A DNA stretch of 26,732 nucleotides from a virus. A program made the position numbers and the translations under genes. Below are positions 16,398 through 25,246 of this stretch, one piece after another. Positions within the stretch are counted from its first letter, which is position 1; each line of letters starts with the position of its first letter. A model generated the notes under the pieces. That model was not told the origin of the DNA. It did not search any database and worked only from the letters and a program-made list of their open reading frames with translations. The stretch lies in the IMG/VR virus record IMGVR_UViG_3300042569_000249, positions 1 to 26,732 of that record; one strand, written 5' to 3'.

Positions 16398-16808
16398 TTA
16401 TAATACCTTTATCATTTCAGATGTGTATGAGTCTCCTTTTGTATAGCCAAGTTCCTCATACATTTTTATTAAACTTTGATTCTTAATAAGTGCATACACG
16501 TACTTGCATCCAACTAATCCGCATATCTCAGTCAATCTAGAGACCAATAATTCAAGTGCGTATCTCCTTAGTTCTTTCTTGGTATAATACTTATTAGATA
16601 TAATCCAATCTACCCATCCTACTTTAGAGTTAGTAAGATACATATATCCTGCACAAATTGGAACATCTCCATCATAAACTATGATGCCACCTTTCCCATC
16701 ATTGGGAAGGAAGTCCTTTTGTGGTGGCTCCCACCCCCATTGACCCCACCATTCTACAAGAATGTCTTCGTAATCTGTATCGCTTAACTCTCGTATTGTT
16801 AGTGCCAT
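16398..16808 (-). CDS. GNAT-fold acetyltransferase-like protein, 136 aa
   Basis: The length, the central strand GGIIVYDGDVPICAGYMYL (about 40-58), the strand/helix around 65-95 and the C-terminal NQSLIKMYEELGYT segment (110-123) match the GNAT acetyltransferase fold; the last is the usual helix ending in Leu-Gly-Phe/Tyr. The acetyl-CoA pyrophosphate loop (R/Q-x-x-G-x-G/A) is not visible: the region reads YYTKKELRRYALELL, so catalytic activity is doubtful. It sits between tail and ejection genes where T7 encodes gp13, a protein of nearly the same length that I recall as having a GNAT-like fold. A structural or assembly role is as likely as an enzymatic one. It starts 21 nt after the preceding stop. 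Confidence 0.65.
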   Translation of the reverse strand: MALTIRELSDTDYEDILVEWWGQWGWEPPQKDFLPNDGKGGIIVYDGDVPICAGYMYLTNSKVGWVDWIISNKYYTKKELRRYALELLVSRLTEICGLVGCKYVYALIKNQSLIKMYEELGYTKGDSYTSEMIKVL

Positions 16809-16829
16809 GCTATAACAAAGATATTGATT

Positions 16830-17639
16830 TTAAGGGAAACTTTTCATTACGTCTGCTTCTACAGTAAATAGCTCAATCTTATTGGTTTCTGAGTTCTCTA
16901 GATTAAATACGCAATAGTGACCTAGCACTCCATGAGACTCAGCAATTGAGTTTTTAATGTAAAGGAAGAATGCATTCTGAACAGTTATCGGGCTAGTCCC
17001 GGGGATAGTGGTATCAATTGTTAGTTGATTAATGCCATTTGGCAAGTCAACTGTAATTGCTGTTACTCTTCCCGCTAATATAGGTGACCCTGAGAATGAA
17101 GGAGGATTTAAGAAATACATTAAGTCTCCAATACTAATAATGCTTCCTATCTCAACATTCAAAGAAAATCTAATTACATTTCCTGCAACTACCTGAGAAC
17201 TTCTTCCAATTCCATTAACACTTCTCAAAGCTAATTCACCAACAGCGTTGTTTCTTACAAAAGCAAAGAAGGTAGCTTCCTTTTTTTCAAACCAATTTGC
17301 TTGAATAAATCCTGAAAACTGCAAGTCGGTCTGTAAAGTTGCAGACCATTTTGCATCTCCCTGTAAGTCTATTGTTTTAAATAACTTGTTCTCTAATGGA
17401 GACACGTTAAACACACTTTGTAATGTAGTCGGGGAAAAGTCTTGAGTAGGAGTCCCATTCTTAATGTTCCAAGGAGTATAGAAAGTGTTTCTATTTTCAT
17501 TCACATTATGCCTGTACAAGTCTCCACCCTTAAATGTGTAGAAATAATTATTCATTCCTATCATCCAATCAGGATAGTAGGAATAGAAGGACACCCATCC
17601 GGGTGCCCCTTCGCTATATGTTAGTGTATAGTTTGCCAT
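16830..17639 (-). CDS. Tail structural protein, 269 aa
   Basis: Begins MANYTLTYSEGAPGWVSFYSYYPDW. The YSE...GWVSF..Y.PD..I..NN.FYTFKGG pattern over residues 7-40 matches a conserved N terminus I associate with tail proteins of Bacteroidota phages, including crAss-like ones. The remainder is beta-rich with few charges, and residues about 155-235 look like a small beta-barrel (repeated strands with IGD and LTIDT). No enzyme motif is present. It lies between the cysteine-rich tail protein (6-nt gap) and the GNAT-like gene. Likely part of the tail tube tip, collar or a fibre attachment; the exact position in the virion is unknown. Confidence 0.65.
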   Translation of the reverse strand: MANYTLTYSEGAPGWVSFYSYYPDWMIGMNNYFYTFKGGDLYRHNVNENRNTFYTPWNIKNGTPTQDFSPTTLQSVFNVSPLENKLFKTIDLQGDAKWSATLQTDLQFSGFIQANWFEKKEATFFAFVRNNAVGELALRSVNGIGRSSQVVAGNVIRFSLNVEIGSIISIGDLMYFLNPPSFSGSPILAGRVTAITVDLPNGINQLTIDTTIPGTSPITVQNAFFLYIKNSIAESHGVLGHYCVFNLENSETNKIELFTVEADVMKSFP

Positions 17640-17645
17640 ATTATT

Positions 17646-18887
17646 TTATGATACACATTGAAATGTTGGGCCAATTATTACGTTTGGATTATCACAGCTA
17701 ACTATGCAAGCTCCGCAAATTACAGCTCCTGCAGGGAAGTTAACTCCTTCGGTGCAAGCATTAAAGTTAGATATGTCATCTCCATCAAGAATAACAACAT
17801 TGAATGTTTGAGAGAACTGAGTCCCACCACAAGTTCCTCCTGTATCTACGTAATAAACCTCTACTACAAACTCGGTGTCTACATCAACAACTCCATCAAG
17901 TACAACGACAGCACCCATGTAATCATCAATTGCACCACCTGTACATGGCTCCATGTATCCGCCTACAGACTGAACATTAAGTGGCTCAGAGCAGGAACCA
18001 ATTGCAATAATAACACCATTAGCATCTACCTGATACCAATATGTTGATGTTTTATAATATCCTGCCGCAAGTTTAAACTGACCATTAGGCTCACTAAATA
18101 CTAGGTCATAAAGCCCTAGTGTTCCTCCTGAACCATTGACATAAGCGACATAATATGTTTGGTCTATGGTATCTCCACAAGCCGCTTCACTACTTACATT
18201 AACAGTAGTAGATGGGAATGATGTCAGAGGAGCAGGGCAAGACACATTGATATTAAACACCGTCCCTGTACAAGGCCCAATAAATGTCAAGTCTAAAATT
18301 GATGGGGAAGCCGTTGTTTTTGGTATAACCATTACACAGTTACCGGGACCTGATGCTGTTAATTGCATCTGACCCGCTGCTACAGATACGATAGTAGTTG
18401 TTCCTAAAGGAGAGAATGAGCTAACAGCATATTCAAACTCATTTAATGTATAAGGTGAATTAGCTACTATACCGCAATCCCCGCTAACAGAACCAATATA
18501 TGTCGGTAGACCTGCTGTCCCCTGAAGCCATCCAAATGATGGAGATGATAGCCCATTATAAACAACACTATTAAATAGCGCAGCTATACCATCGGGCACA
18601 GATATAGGGTCAAACTCAACCACAACCGCACCTATAGCTGAACCTAAATCTACATTTAGATAGTAAATACCTTGAGCACCATTTGCAGTTATGGTTCCTC
18701 CGCAAGGAGTTGCGCATGATGGGCAAGTTTGTTGAGGATTCAATACGCAACCAACCTGACCTCTAACAATAACACCGTCAGAATAAAATCCATCAGGGGC
18801 ACAAACGGTTAGAGCTGCGTTCGTAAACACAGCCGTAGCCGAGCCTAAAGATGGACCATTCAAATAATATGTTGAGCTTGTAGACAT
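17646..18887 (-). CDS. Cysteine-rich tail/fibre-like protein, 413 aa
   Basis: An all-beta, Gly/Ser/Thr/Val-rich protein with 18 cysteines, many more than its neighbours. It carries a CxxCx3C cluster near each end (C55-C58-C62 and C391-C394-C398). Two copies of a roughly 50-residue module (about 6-55 and 244-299) share TYY, LG..., VF, A.GYY/FY and a terminal Cys. Between them lies a segment with SVPDGIAALFNSVVYNGL (96-113) and CGI...YTLNEFEYAV, resembling a domain I have seen in tail or receptor-binding proteins of Bacteroidota phages. No signal peptide or membrane segment is present. Placed directly after the large tail protein, it is most likely a tail-associated host-recognition or decoration protein. 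The start follows an A/T-rich leader (AAAATAAAACATA). Confidence 0.65.
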   Translation of the reverse strand: MSTSSTYYLNGPSLGSATAVFTNAALTVCAPDGFYSDGVIVRGQVGCVLNPQQTCPSCATPCGGTITANGAQGIYYLNVDLGSAIGAVVVEFDPISVPDGIAALFNSVVYNGLSSPSFGWLQGTAGLPTYIGSVSGDCGIVANSPYTLNEFEYAVSSFSPLGTTTIVSVAAGQMQLTASGPGNCVMVIPKTTASPSILDLTFIGPCTGTVFNINVSCPAPLTSFPSTTVNVSSEAACGDTIDQTYYVAYVNGSGGTLGLYDLVFSEPNGQFKLAAGYYKTSTYWYQVDANGVIIAIGSCSEPLNVQSVGGYMEPCTGGAIDDYMGAVVVLDGVVDVDTEFVVEVYYVDTGGTCGGTQFSQTFNVVILDGDDISNFNACTEGVNFPAGAVICGACIVSCDNPNVIIGPTFQCVS

Positions 18888-18905
18888 TATGTTTTATTTT
18901 TTATT

Positions 18906-21900
18906 TTAACTAACCTCGCATCCGCAGCAAGCATCAAATGAATCATCAACTGAGTAACACAATGTTACAGGTACAGAATCTCTGAAATCCCAAATAAGAT
19001 ATAGGTAATTCTGTAAAGCAGGCACAGTAAATTGTGCGAAGTTATTATTACCACTACCTTGATTTGGTGTAGCTATACTCGATAATCCCAACAAGGTACT
19101 AATATTTGCAGGCGTATTCGTATACAGCGTATTTGAAGTCAAGTATCTAAACTTATCAGTAGCAGGATTGAATACAAATGTATCAGTAGAAAACTTATTA
19201 GATATCATTCTAAGCACACTTCCTGCAGGAGGGAATGCTCCTGAACCAACAGGACCTGTAAGCAAACTATACCTTGACACCAATGGATTGTTTGTAGACG
19301 TAGAGAATGTCGTAAGAACAGACTGCAATGGAGATGTATATGCGCCATTAGTAAATCTGTATTCGGTATGAATAGTCTTACCTGCTTCAAAGTCATTTGT
19401 CACAACAACTTGGACAATTGTCAAAGAATTAGAGACAGTACATCCTGCAAGAATAGACAATGAAATGTCGCCCGTATAGGTTATTGTAATAGTAGCAGTC
19501 TCCTCAGATATGTTGTTCTTGTTTATGCTAAGACTTCCGCTAGTAGTTACAACTCCTGAGTTATAAACCGTACCATTGTAATTAACAGAAATTTGGAAAG
19601 ATGCTCCTGTGCTAATCGTATTTACAGTATAGTTAATATCAGATGTTCCAAGTACAGGTCCCAAATCAACACAATACGTAAATGTTTTTGGAGTTGGAGA
19701 CACCGTGCTAAGCGTAAATGTTTGAAGAACTCCACAAGCCAAACACTCAGGATTAGATGGAAGGTCTATATCATTTGTAGATAGCACATATTCATTCATG
19801 TATGGGTCAAACCCACCTAACTTCTGAGTATCGTATGACCGATTAAACTCATCTCTAAACCAAGTCCGCATACCTAGTTCAGAGATTACTGCAAGTTGGT
19901 CATTACCTGATGCATTACCTACCAATTGAATAACAGCTCCACGTTTTACATCGGTAAAGAATCTATTGAATCCCCATTGGACATAACTCTCAGGATTGTA
20001 ACTGATGCCATACTTTTCAGTACGTGCAATCTGAGTCCCCAATATCTCAGGAACAGAAGCAATTACACCACCTCCTGATGAATCAGAAATAAGATTTTTG
20101 CTAGCCAACACATAAGAGATTTTATCCTCCTGAAGAACTAGCACGTCAGTCTCACGACCATCTAAGATATAAATGTCTCCAAAGGATGGCTCGCAAACCT
20201 TGTAGTTAAGTAGACCAAGGTTGAACTCATTCAACTTATTTACATTAGATTCTGCGCTGTATACACCACTATAAGTGATATCAGCAAATCTATCTGCCGC
20301 CTTATAGTCTTGAGCTGAAACGCTAGTTACTCTGTTGCCAAGTCTAAAGTAGTTACCAACCAATGAGTCTCTAATCTTATAGCTTTCTGCACCGTTTCCA
20401 AATGCAAAGCAGTTGAAGAACTTGGTATCAATAATAGCGGGAATACCCAAGTTAATATTTTGGTTTTGAATGTTCCCTTGATGATTTCCATTTACAATAG
20501 CAAATGACATATCATTCTCAAAGAATACATCAGGCAAAGCCTCAGATGGCTGAGTCTCAAATATTACACTATTGTCAGCACGGAATACCGTGAAATTAAC
20601 TTCAATATTGGAATCTCTAGCCCTTGGTTTTAGTCCTGCTCCTTCGCAAGAAATTGTGCCTGTAACTAGAAACTGAAGTTGATTAGTTGTAAGGTTTCTA
20701 TAAAATTTGTAATAGTTAGTACAAACAGTAGGAGGACCAATTGGGTCAAGAATTAAATTAGTTGTTAATCCTTGAAACACATTTTGAATCTCACATCCTC
20801 CACCACCAACTATTTTTATCCCATCATTTAGATAGCTCTCAATATTTTCACCAACAAACCAATCATACATATTATCGTATGTGTTTTGAGAAGTGAAAGT
20901 TTTTTCAAGAGTGTTCCTTCTTTCCTCACAATTATTGCCTGAGCCTCCTCTGAACTGTTTTATAGACATAATGATTCTACTTCCCGCAGGAACATCATAA
21001 TCTACAAAAGTCCAAGAAGGGTTATCAGCATCAGTACCCTCTATGTTCATAGGGTATAATAATTCAGGATATTCTCCGCCTCTTTTTTCTTTTACGCTTA
21101 TCTTTCCCGGGGCAATAATCGCATTCTCATCCTGAACAATGCTAAAGCTATTAGGATTAATCTTAGCGTATACGCCTGCAGGAACAGGGATTAATACATC
21201 AGGGTCATTCTTACTTGGAATCTCAATAAAACCTGAAGGCTGTGAATCCTTCTCAAGAATTGTAGCATAAACACAATTGTTGGTTGGTCCTTCTGAGTCA
21301 GCCTTTACAATAAGTCTATCTCCAACCTCAACCTTACGAGAGTTCTCTCCTTCTAATAAGAAGTAAGCATTGTTACTCTCAGGGTCCTCAAAGAATATGT
21401 TACAATAAATTGTTTCATAGTTTTCTTCATCAGGCTTGATAACGAACTTGTATCTTGTAGCCCAAACAGGAGGCTTTTGTTGAATTGGTATATTTACATA
21501 AATAGAATTCTTAGAAGCTGATAATCCACAAGGAATATGAACAGTATTATTAGGGCTAACTAAAGCTGTGCTAGCTCTGTTGAACTCATCCATGTAAACA
21601 ATGCCAATCTCATAGTCTCTATTGCTATGAAGACTTTGAGTATTTGCTACTTCTTGGAATGTGGCTTGAGAAAAAGATATGCTGTAGTACTCATATACCT
21701 CCTGAGTTGGAGTAACAGGGTCATCAACATATTTCATTGCAAGAAGTTGAAAACCTATTTGCTTACTAGCAGGAGATGTAATAATACCAATTGCTTGATT
21801 TGCAGAGCTTATACCACTAGATATTTTTTGAAGTGTAGATAAATCATTTGGCAATGCACAATTGAATTGGTCTGTAAATGTCACACCATTACATGAATCA

Positions 21901-23345
21901 TCAACTGTTTCTATATTAGAGGCAGTTCCTATTGCATCTTGAAAATCTATGCTAGAAGCTAAAGCATATACAGAATCATAGCTTCTAGTAAGGAAATAAG
22001 AAAAGTTTAATCTTACCCCCTCTGTTGTTTCAGTAGGAAAAGGGGTGTCACCTGTAAATTGCTGATGCTCTATAGTTAAATCAATACTAATAGCCGAGCC
22101 TTCATTTAAGTCCTGACCTTCTAAGTCTATAAATACAGTTGAATTAGGAACGCTTACAGCTCCATTAATAGAGTAGTTACTAGACTGAAGTTCAGTATCG
22201 ATATTTACTACTCCAATATCTGTGGATACTAATTCAGTAGTATACTCAAACTTTAAAGGTTCTCCATTTGCATCAATCAAATCATACCCTTCAACATAGT
22301 TGCCGTACATAAGTCGGTTGCCCATGATTGTTTGAGCCTTAGCAAAACGAGGTACGTTGTCATAAAGTCTTAGTAGCTCAGCCTCAGAAAGGATTGTAAA
22401 AATCTTGCTATTAGTAAATACATACTCATATACGTAATTGTTAATTAATCCTAAATTAGCTTTATCTAACTTCTCAATAACTTTAATAATATTTCCATCA
22501 GCCCTCTTAAATAATAGGTCAATGCCAACTACAAGTGGGCCACCCGAGTTGTAAAATATTTTTACAGCATTACAAAAGTTTGTCATCCCTTCATTCAAAT
22601 AGCTGTCAACGCTAAAGTTAAAAGCTTTAGGAATAAATGCAGGGGCAGACCATTGTGATGTGGCGCTGTATTCTCCATCTGCATACTTGTATCTATATGC
22701 AAAGCATATAAATCTAGTTTCCAAGTAGTTCTCTTGTCCGTTATTAACAAAAGGTTGAATACTAGGAGATTCAACAGGTGGCTTCTTTATTACTAGTATT
22801 GACTCAGAACTAAATCCATCAATATTAGAAACAGGGTTAGCATAGTTCTTTTCAACATTTATACATCTTGGCGCATTGTAATCATCTGTAAAAAACAATA
22901 GCTTATTGTCCAAGATATCTACACCTGTAATTAGATAACTAGAATTAAAGTTAAGTGTGGTGTTTATTCCTCCTCCATCATTAATGCTAATTACATGGTA
23001 TGTCAGTATTTTTGTGTTCACATTAAAAGACACAATCAAATCTAACTTACCTGTAGCACCAACGCTAAAGTTCGGGTCGTGAACAAACCAATACAAAGTT
23101 TCTGTAGCGCTATTCTCAATAGCACCAATACATCTAGCAGAAGCACTAAGCGGTGTCCCATCAATATATGACAAAGAAGTCAAAGGCAAATTACCCTTGG
23201 TATTCTCAATAACACCAATCTCTGAGTTCTCGGTAGAACCCATTCTGATGTTCATAGCATTAATGTATTCTCCGTCAGGAATGATTCTTTCGTCATAGAC
23301 TTTGTTCATTCTTCCTGCTGCGAAGTTTCTGCTAATCTTTACCAT
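18906..23345 (-). CDS. Large tail stabilisation ('muzzle'-type) protein, 1479 aa
   Basis: A large beta-rich tail protein. The N terminus MVKISRNFAAGRMNKVYDERIIPDGEY and the segment DNVPRFAKAQTIMGNRLMYGNY at about 331-352 match conserved blocks I associate with tail stabilisation/tail tubular B-type proteins of crAss-like and related phages. A further block, LGGFDPYMNEYVLS (about 1170-1185), is typical of the same group. Positions 1201-1318 look like an inserted Ig-like beta domain that begins at a CxxC (C1201, C1204). The protein ends in a CCGCEVS tail. It starts 1 nt after the ring/tube gene. It probably forms the lower tail and nozzle; in T7 terms it occupies the gp12 position. Name is by resemblance only. 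Confidence 0.78.
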   Translation of the reverse strand: MVKISRNFAAGRMNKVYDERIIPDGEYINAMNIRMGSTENSEIGVIENTKGNLPLTSLSYIDGTPLSASARCIGAIENSATETLYWFVHDPNFSVGATGKLDLIVSFNVNTKILTYHVISINDGGGINTTLNFNSSYLITGVDILDNKLLFFTDDYNAPRCINVEKNYANPVSNIDGFSSESILVIKKPPVESPSIQPFVNNGQENYLETRFICFAYRYKYADGEYSATSQWSAPAFIPKAFNFSVDSYLNEGMTNFCNAVKIFYNSGGPLVVGIDLLFKRADGNIIKVIEKLDKANLGLINNYVYEYVFTNSKIFTILSEAELLRLYDNVPRFAKAQTIMGNRLMYGNYVEGYDLIDANGEPLKFEYTTELVSTDIGVVNIDTELQSSNYSINGAVSVPNSTVFIDLEGQDLNEGSAISIDLTIEHQQFTGDTPFPTETTEGVRLNFSYFLTRSYDSVYALASSIDFQDAIGTASNIETVDDSCNGVTFTDQFNCALPNDLSTLQKISSGISSANQAIGIITSPASKQIGFQLLAMKYVDDPVTPTQEVYEYYSISFSQATFQEVANTQSLHSNRDYEIGIVYMDEFNRASTALVSPNNTVHIPCGLSASKNSIYVNIPIQQKPPVWATRYKFVIKPDEENYETIYCNIFFEDPESNNAYFLLEGENSRKVEVGDRLIVKADSEGPTNNCVYATILEKDSQPSGFIEIPSKNDPDVLIPVPAGVYAKINPNSFSIVQDENAIIAPGKISVKEKRGGEYPELLYPMNIEGTDADNPSWTFVDYDVPAGSRIIMSIKQFRGGSGNNCEERRNTLEKTFTSQNTYDNMYDWFVGENIESYLNDGIKIVGGGGCEIQNVFQGLTTNLILDPIGPPTVCTNYYKFYRNLTTNQLQFLVTGTISCEGAGLKPRARDSNIEVNFTVFRADNSVIFETQPSEALPDVFFENDMSFAIVNGNHQGNIQNQNINLGIPAIIDTKFFNCFAFGNGAESYKIRDSLVGNYFRLGNRVTSVSAQDYKAADRFADITYSGVYSAESNVNKLNEFNLGLLNYKVCEPSFGDIYILDGRETDVLVLQEDKISYVLASKNLISDSSGGGVIASVPEILGTQIARTEKYGISYNPESYVQWGFNRFFTDVKRGAVIQLVGNASGNDQLAVISELGMRTWFRDEFNRSYDTQKLGGFDPYMNEYVLSTNDIDLPSNPECLACGVLQTFTLSTVSPTPKTFTYCVDLGPVLGTSDINYTVNTISTGASFQISVNYNGTVYNSGVVTTSGSLSINKNNISEETATITITYTGDISLSILAGCTVSNSLTIVQVVVTNDFEAGKTIHTEYRFTNGAYTSPLQSVLTTFSTSTNNPLVSRYSLLTGPVGSGAFPPAGSVLRMISNKFSTDTFVFNPATDKFRYLTSNTLYTNTPANISTLLGLSSIATPNQGSGNNNFAQFTVPALQNYLYLIWDFRDSVPVTLCYSVDDSFDACCGCEVS

Positions 23346-23346
23346 C

Positions 23347-24270
23347 TTATTTAATTTGCTTGTCTAATCCTCTCAAGTTCATCAAGAGTCTTCCGGGATG
23401 AATATTACTGATTCTAATCTTGGCGTTTCTCAATAGAGCAGACTTCTCTTTACGAGCACGTGCCACAATATATTCTTGAACTCCTAGCTTGCTATTCAGA
23501 ATTTCATACTGAATATATGCGTAAATGTATTTTTCAAATAACTTATTTACAGTAATCTTAGAATTATCTCCTTGCTCCATTCCATCTGAAATGTATTCTA
23601 AAATACATTCACGTCCTGCCATAGGAGAATCAAAGTTGATAACTCCTGCTTTTCTATCGATATTAAATGTAGGATTGAAGTTTGCAGTCTCTGTATTTAA
23701 ACCATAAGCAGTACCAATGTTCCCTTCAAAATACCACATCCCATCATAGTTCCATCCTTCGCTACCATAGAATTGATTGGCTTTATTTAGGTAAATGCTC
23801 TTCTTGATTTTAGTAATATTATCAAAGTCAATCGTTGAGTACTCAGGAGACAATGCATTTCCCTCTTCGTCAAATAGAATTCTTCCTTTATTGTCCTGTA
23901 GATACGCTCTAGCTGAAAGAGTTTGAATGTTCTCAGACAAAGGTCTAAGCCATCCATCTTGATACAATGAAATCCTAACCCAATTGACATAGTCAGATGG
24001 GAACACAAACTTCAGGTTATCAGGAACAACAAGCTCAAGAACTTTTATTTCTTTGAATGCATCATAGTTCAACTCCTGTATTGCACGCTTAGCGTGAAAC
24101 AAAATCTTGTAACGCTCCTCGTTGTTTACCAAAGAGTGGTTTCCTGAGTACATCAACAAGAAATTATTTACAATATCCTGTAGGCTAATGTATTGGTATG
24201 AGCCCCAATTGGCATTCTCAGGAGATGCTCCTCCATTCTCATAATAATCGTACTGTGATATGTATGCCAT
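23347..24270 (-). CDS. Tail tube/ring connector protein, 307 aa
   Basis: Residues 25-70 read YQYISLQDIVNNFLLMYSG...LFHAKRAIQELNYDAFKEIK, a helical bundle start that matches tail tubular/ring proteins of crAss-like phages (functional analogues of P22 gp4 and T7 gp11). The middle is a beta domain (VPDNLKFVFPSDYVNWVRISLY at about 83-104), and a C-terminal helix bundle (about 230-300) follows the ECILEYISDGME strand. It lies upstream of the large tail protein in the same operon, the usual gatekeeper/tube A then tube B order. It starts 11 nt after the preceding stop. Fold assignment is by resemblance; confidence in a structural tail role is high. Confidence 0.75.
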   Translation of the reverse strand: MAYISQYDYYENGGASPENANWGSYQYISLQDIVNNFLLMYSGNHSLVNNEERYKILFHAKRAIQELNYDAFKEIKVLELVVPDNLKFVFPSDYVNWVRISLYQDGWLRPLSENIQTLSARAYLQDNKGRILFDEEGNALSPEYSTIDFDNITKIKKSIYLNKANQFYGSEGWNYDGMWYFEGNIGTAYGLNTETANFNPTFNIDRKAGVINFDSPMAGRECILEYISDGMEQGDNSKITVNKLFEKYIYAYIQYEILNSKLGVQEYIVARARKEKSALLRNAKIRISNIHPGRLLMNLRGLDKQIK

Positions 24271-24281
24271 GTCTTATCTTT

Positions 24282-25220
24282 TTATGGGTTCTGCTCTTGT
24301 TGTTCTTTACCAACTCCAAATTGTACCACCTCAGTTTCTCTGATAGACATACCACAATATTGAAGTATTCTTGAAACTAACTTGTACTCATCTTCAGCAG
24401 GAAGCTCAAAGTCTTGATAGTCAGGCTGTGATTGGTCAAATACAGGCTCTCCGCTTGACAAGTTAATATACGTCCATTTAGGGGTTTTAGGAAATCTAAA
24501 GTAAATACATTCAACTTGTCCTTTGTTCTGAATAGAATTTGGATACATTGTAATTACTTCTCCTTGTAAAGTATAAGAAGGAAATTGAATAGATGGAGCA
24601 GTAAGATTTGAATTATTCAACAAACTTATTTTTCCATTGCTTACTTTCTCAGCTTGAACAATTGTTGCTGAAGAAAATATTGCATACGAATTAGGTGTGG
24701 CTAAAAATATATTTGATGCCAACTGAATTGTGGTGTTGTTTAAAACAGCTACGACAGTAGTAACTAATCCTGTTGTCAAGTTTGTAACCACATCTCCCGG
24801 GACGATGCCCTTTGATAAAAATGCTCCTGTAGTATTTACTAGATTACCTGAAGATACAGAAGTGTTAGCTCCTGTTGCCAAAGTAACAGGCTTGCATTGT
24901 ATGTCCAATATGTAGTATGCTTGAAATCCTGTAGTCGTAAGTGACGGAGCTGAGAACTTATTAGCTGTAATCTTAGTAAGATAATCTGTTCTCAAAAAAG
25001 TTTCCATTGTTTCTGACATTGGCTGCTCTAAGTCAGCATAGTCAGTACCCGCACTCCTAACATTCTCAGCATTAATAATCTTGTTATAGCTGTCGAAATA
25101 GTCTTCATAGATTTGCATCTGAGCATTTGCAGCAAACAAATTAAAATCTGATGGGGAGATGTACCCGTAGTTATTCTTATTTAAAACGGATAGCACCGTA
25201 TTTCTGACAGAGTTTATCAT
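24282..25220 (-). CDS. Connector/structural protein with inserted beta domain, 312 aa
   Basis: N terminus MINSVRNTVLSVLNKNNYGYISPSDFNLFAANAQ (helical, residues 1-80) and C-terminal helix (275-300) frame a beta-rich centre. Residues about 112-184 form a distinct Thr/Val/Asn-rich segment (LATGANTSVSSG...GDVVTNLTTGLVTTVVAVLNNTTIQLAS) that looks like a small beta-barrel insertion of a type found in several phage tail proteins. Being second after the capsid gene, it probably belongs to the head-tail connector or neck. The gene follows a strong terminator and a candidate Bacteroidota promoter, so it may start the tail transcript. ATG 25220 also has the only slightly purine-rich leader here (GGCGAAAAG). 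Function is inferred. Confidence 0.65.
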   Translation of the reverse strand: MINSVRNTVLSVLNKNNYGYISPSDFNLFAANAQMQIYEDYFDSYNKIINAENVRSAGTDYADLEQPMSETMETFLRTDYLTKITANKFSAPSLTTTGFQAYYILDIQCKPVTLATGANTSVSSGNLVNTTGAFLSKGIVPGDVVTNLTTGLVTTVVAVLNNTTIQLASNIFLATPNSYAIFSSATIVQAEKVSNGKISLLNNSNLTAPSIQFPSYTLQGEVITMYPNSIQNKGQVECIYFRFPKTPKWTYINLSSGEPVFDQSQPDYQDFELPAEDEYKLVSRILQYCGMSIRETEVVQFGVGKEQQEQNP

Positions 25221-25243
25221 CTTTTCGCCTTTTTACAAATATA
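25218..25243 (-). promoter_or_regulatory. Candidate Bacteroidota promoter for the tail genes
   Basis: On the minus strand TATATTTG (25243-25236) matches the Bacteroidota -7 element TAnnTTTG. A TTG lies 21 nt upstream, inside the terminator loop, near the expected -33 position but poorly spaced. The -7 box ends 15 nt before the ATG at 25220, which would give a leader of about 10 nt. The match could be chance in AT-rich DNA. Confidence 0.35.
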
Positions 25244-25246
25244 AAC

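Noticed and set aside
16816-16823. TATCTTTG on the minus strand as a promoter for the GNAT-like gene
   Set aside because: It fits TAnnTTTG but ends only 7 nt before the ATG, has no TTG/TTTG at -33, and such octamers are common by chance in this AT-rich DNA.
17658-18047. 129-codon open frame on the + strand inside the cysteine-rich tail gene
   Set aside because: Composition (Asn, Ile, Tyr, Cys, Ser) is typical of an antisense shadow; no similar neighbour or start context.
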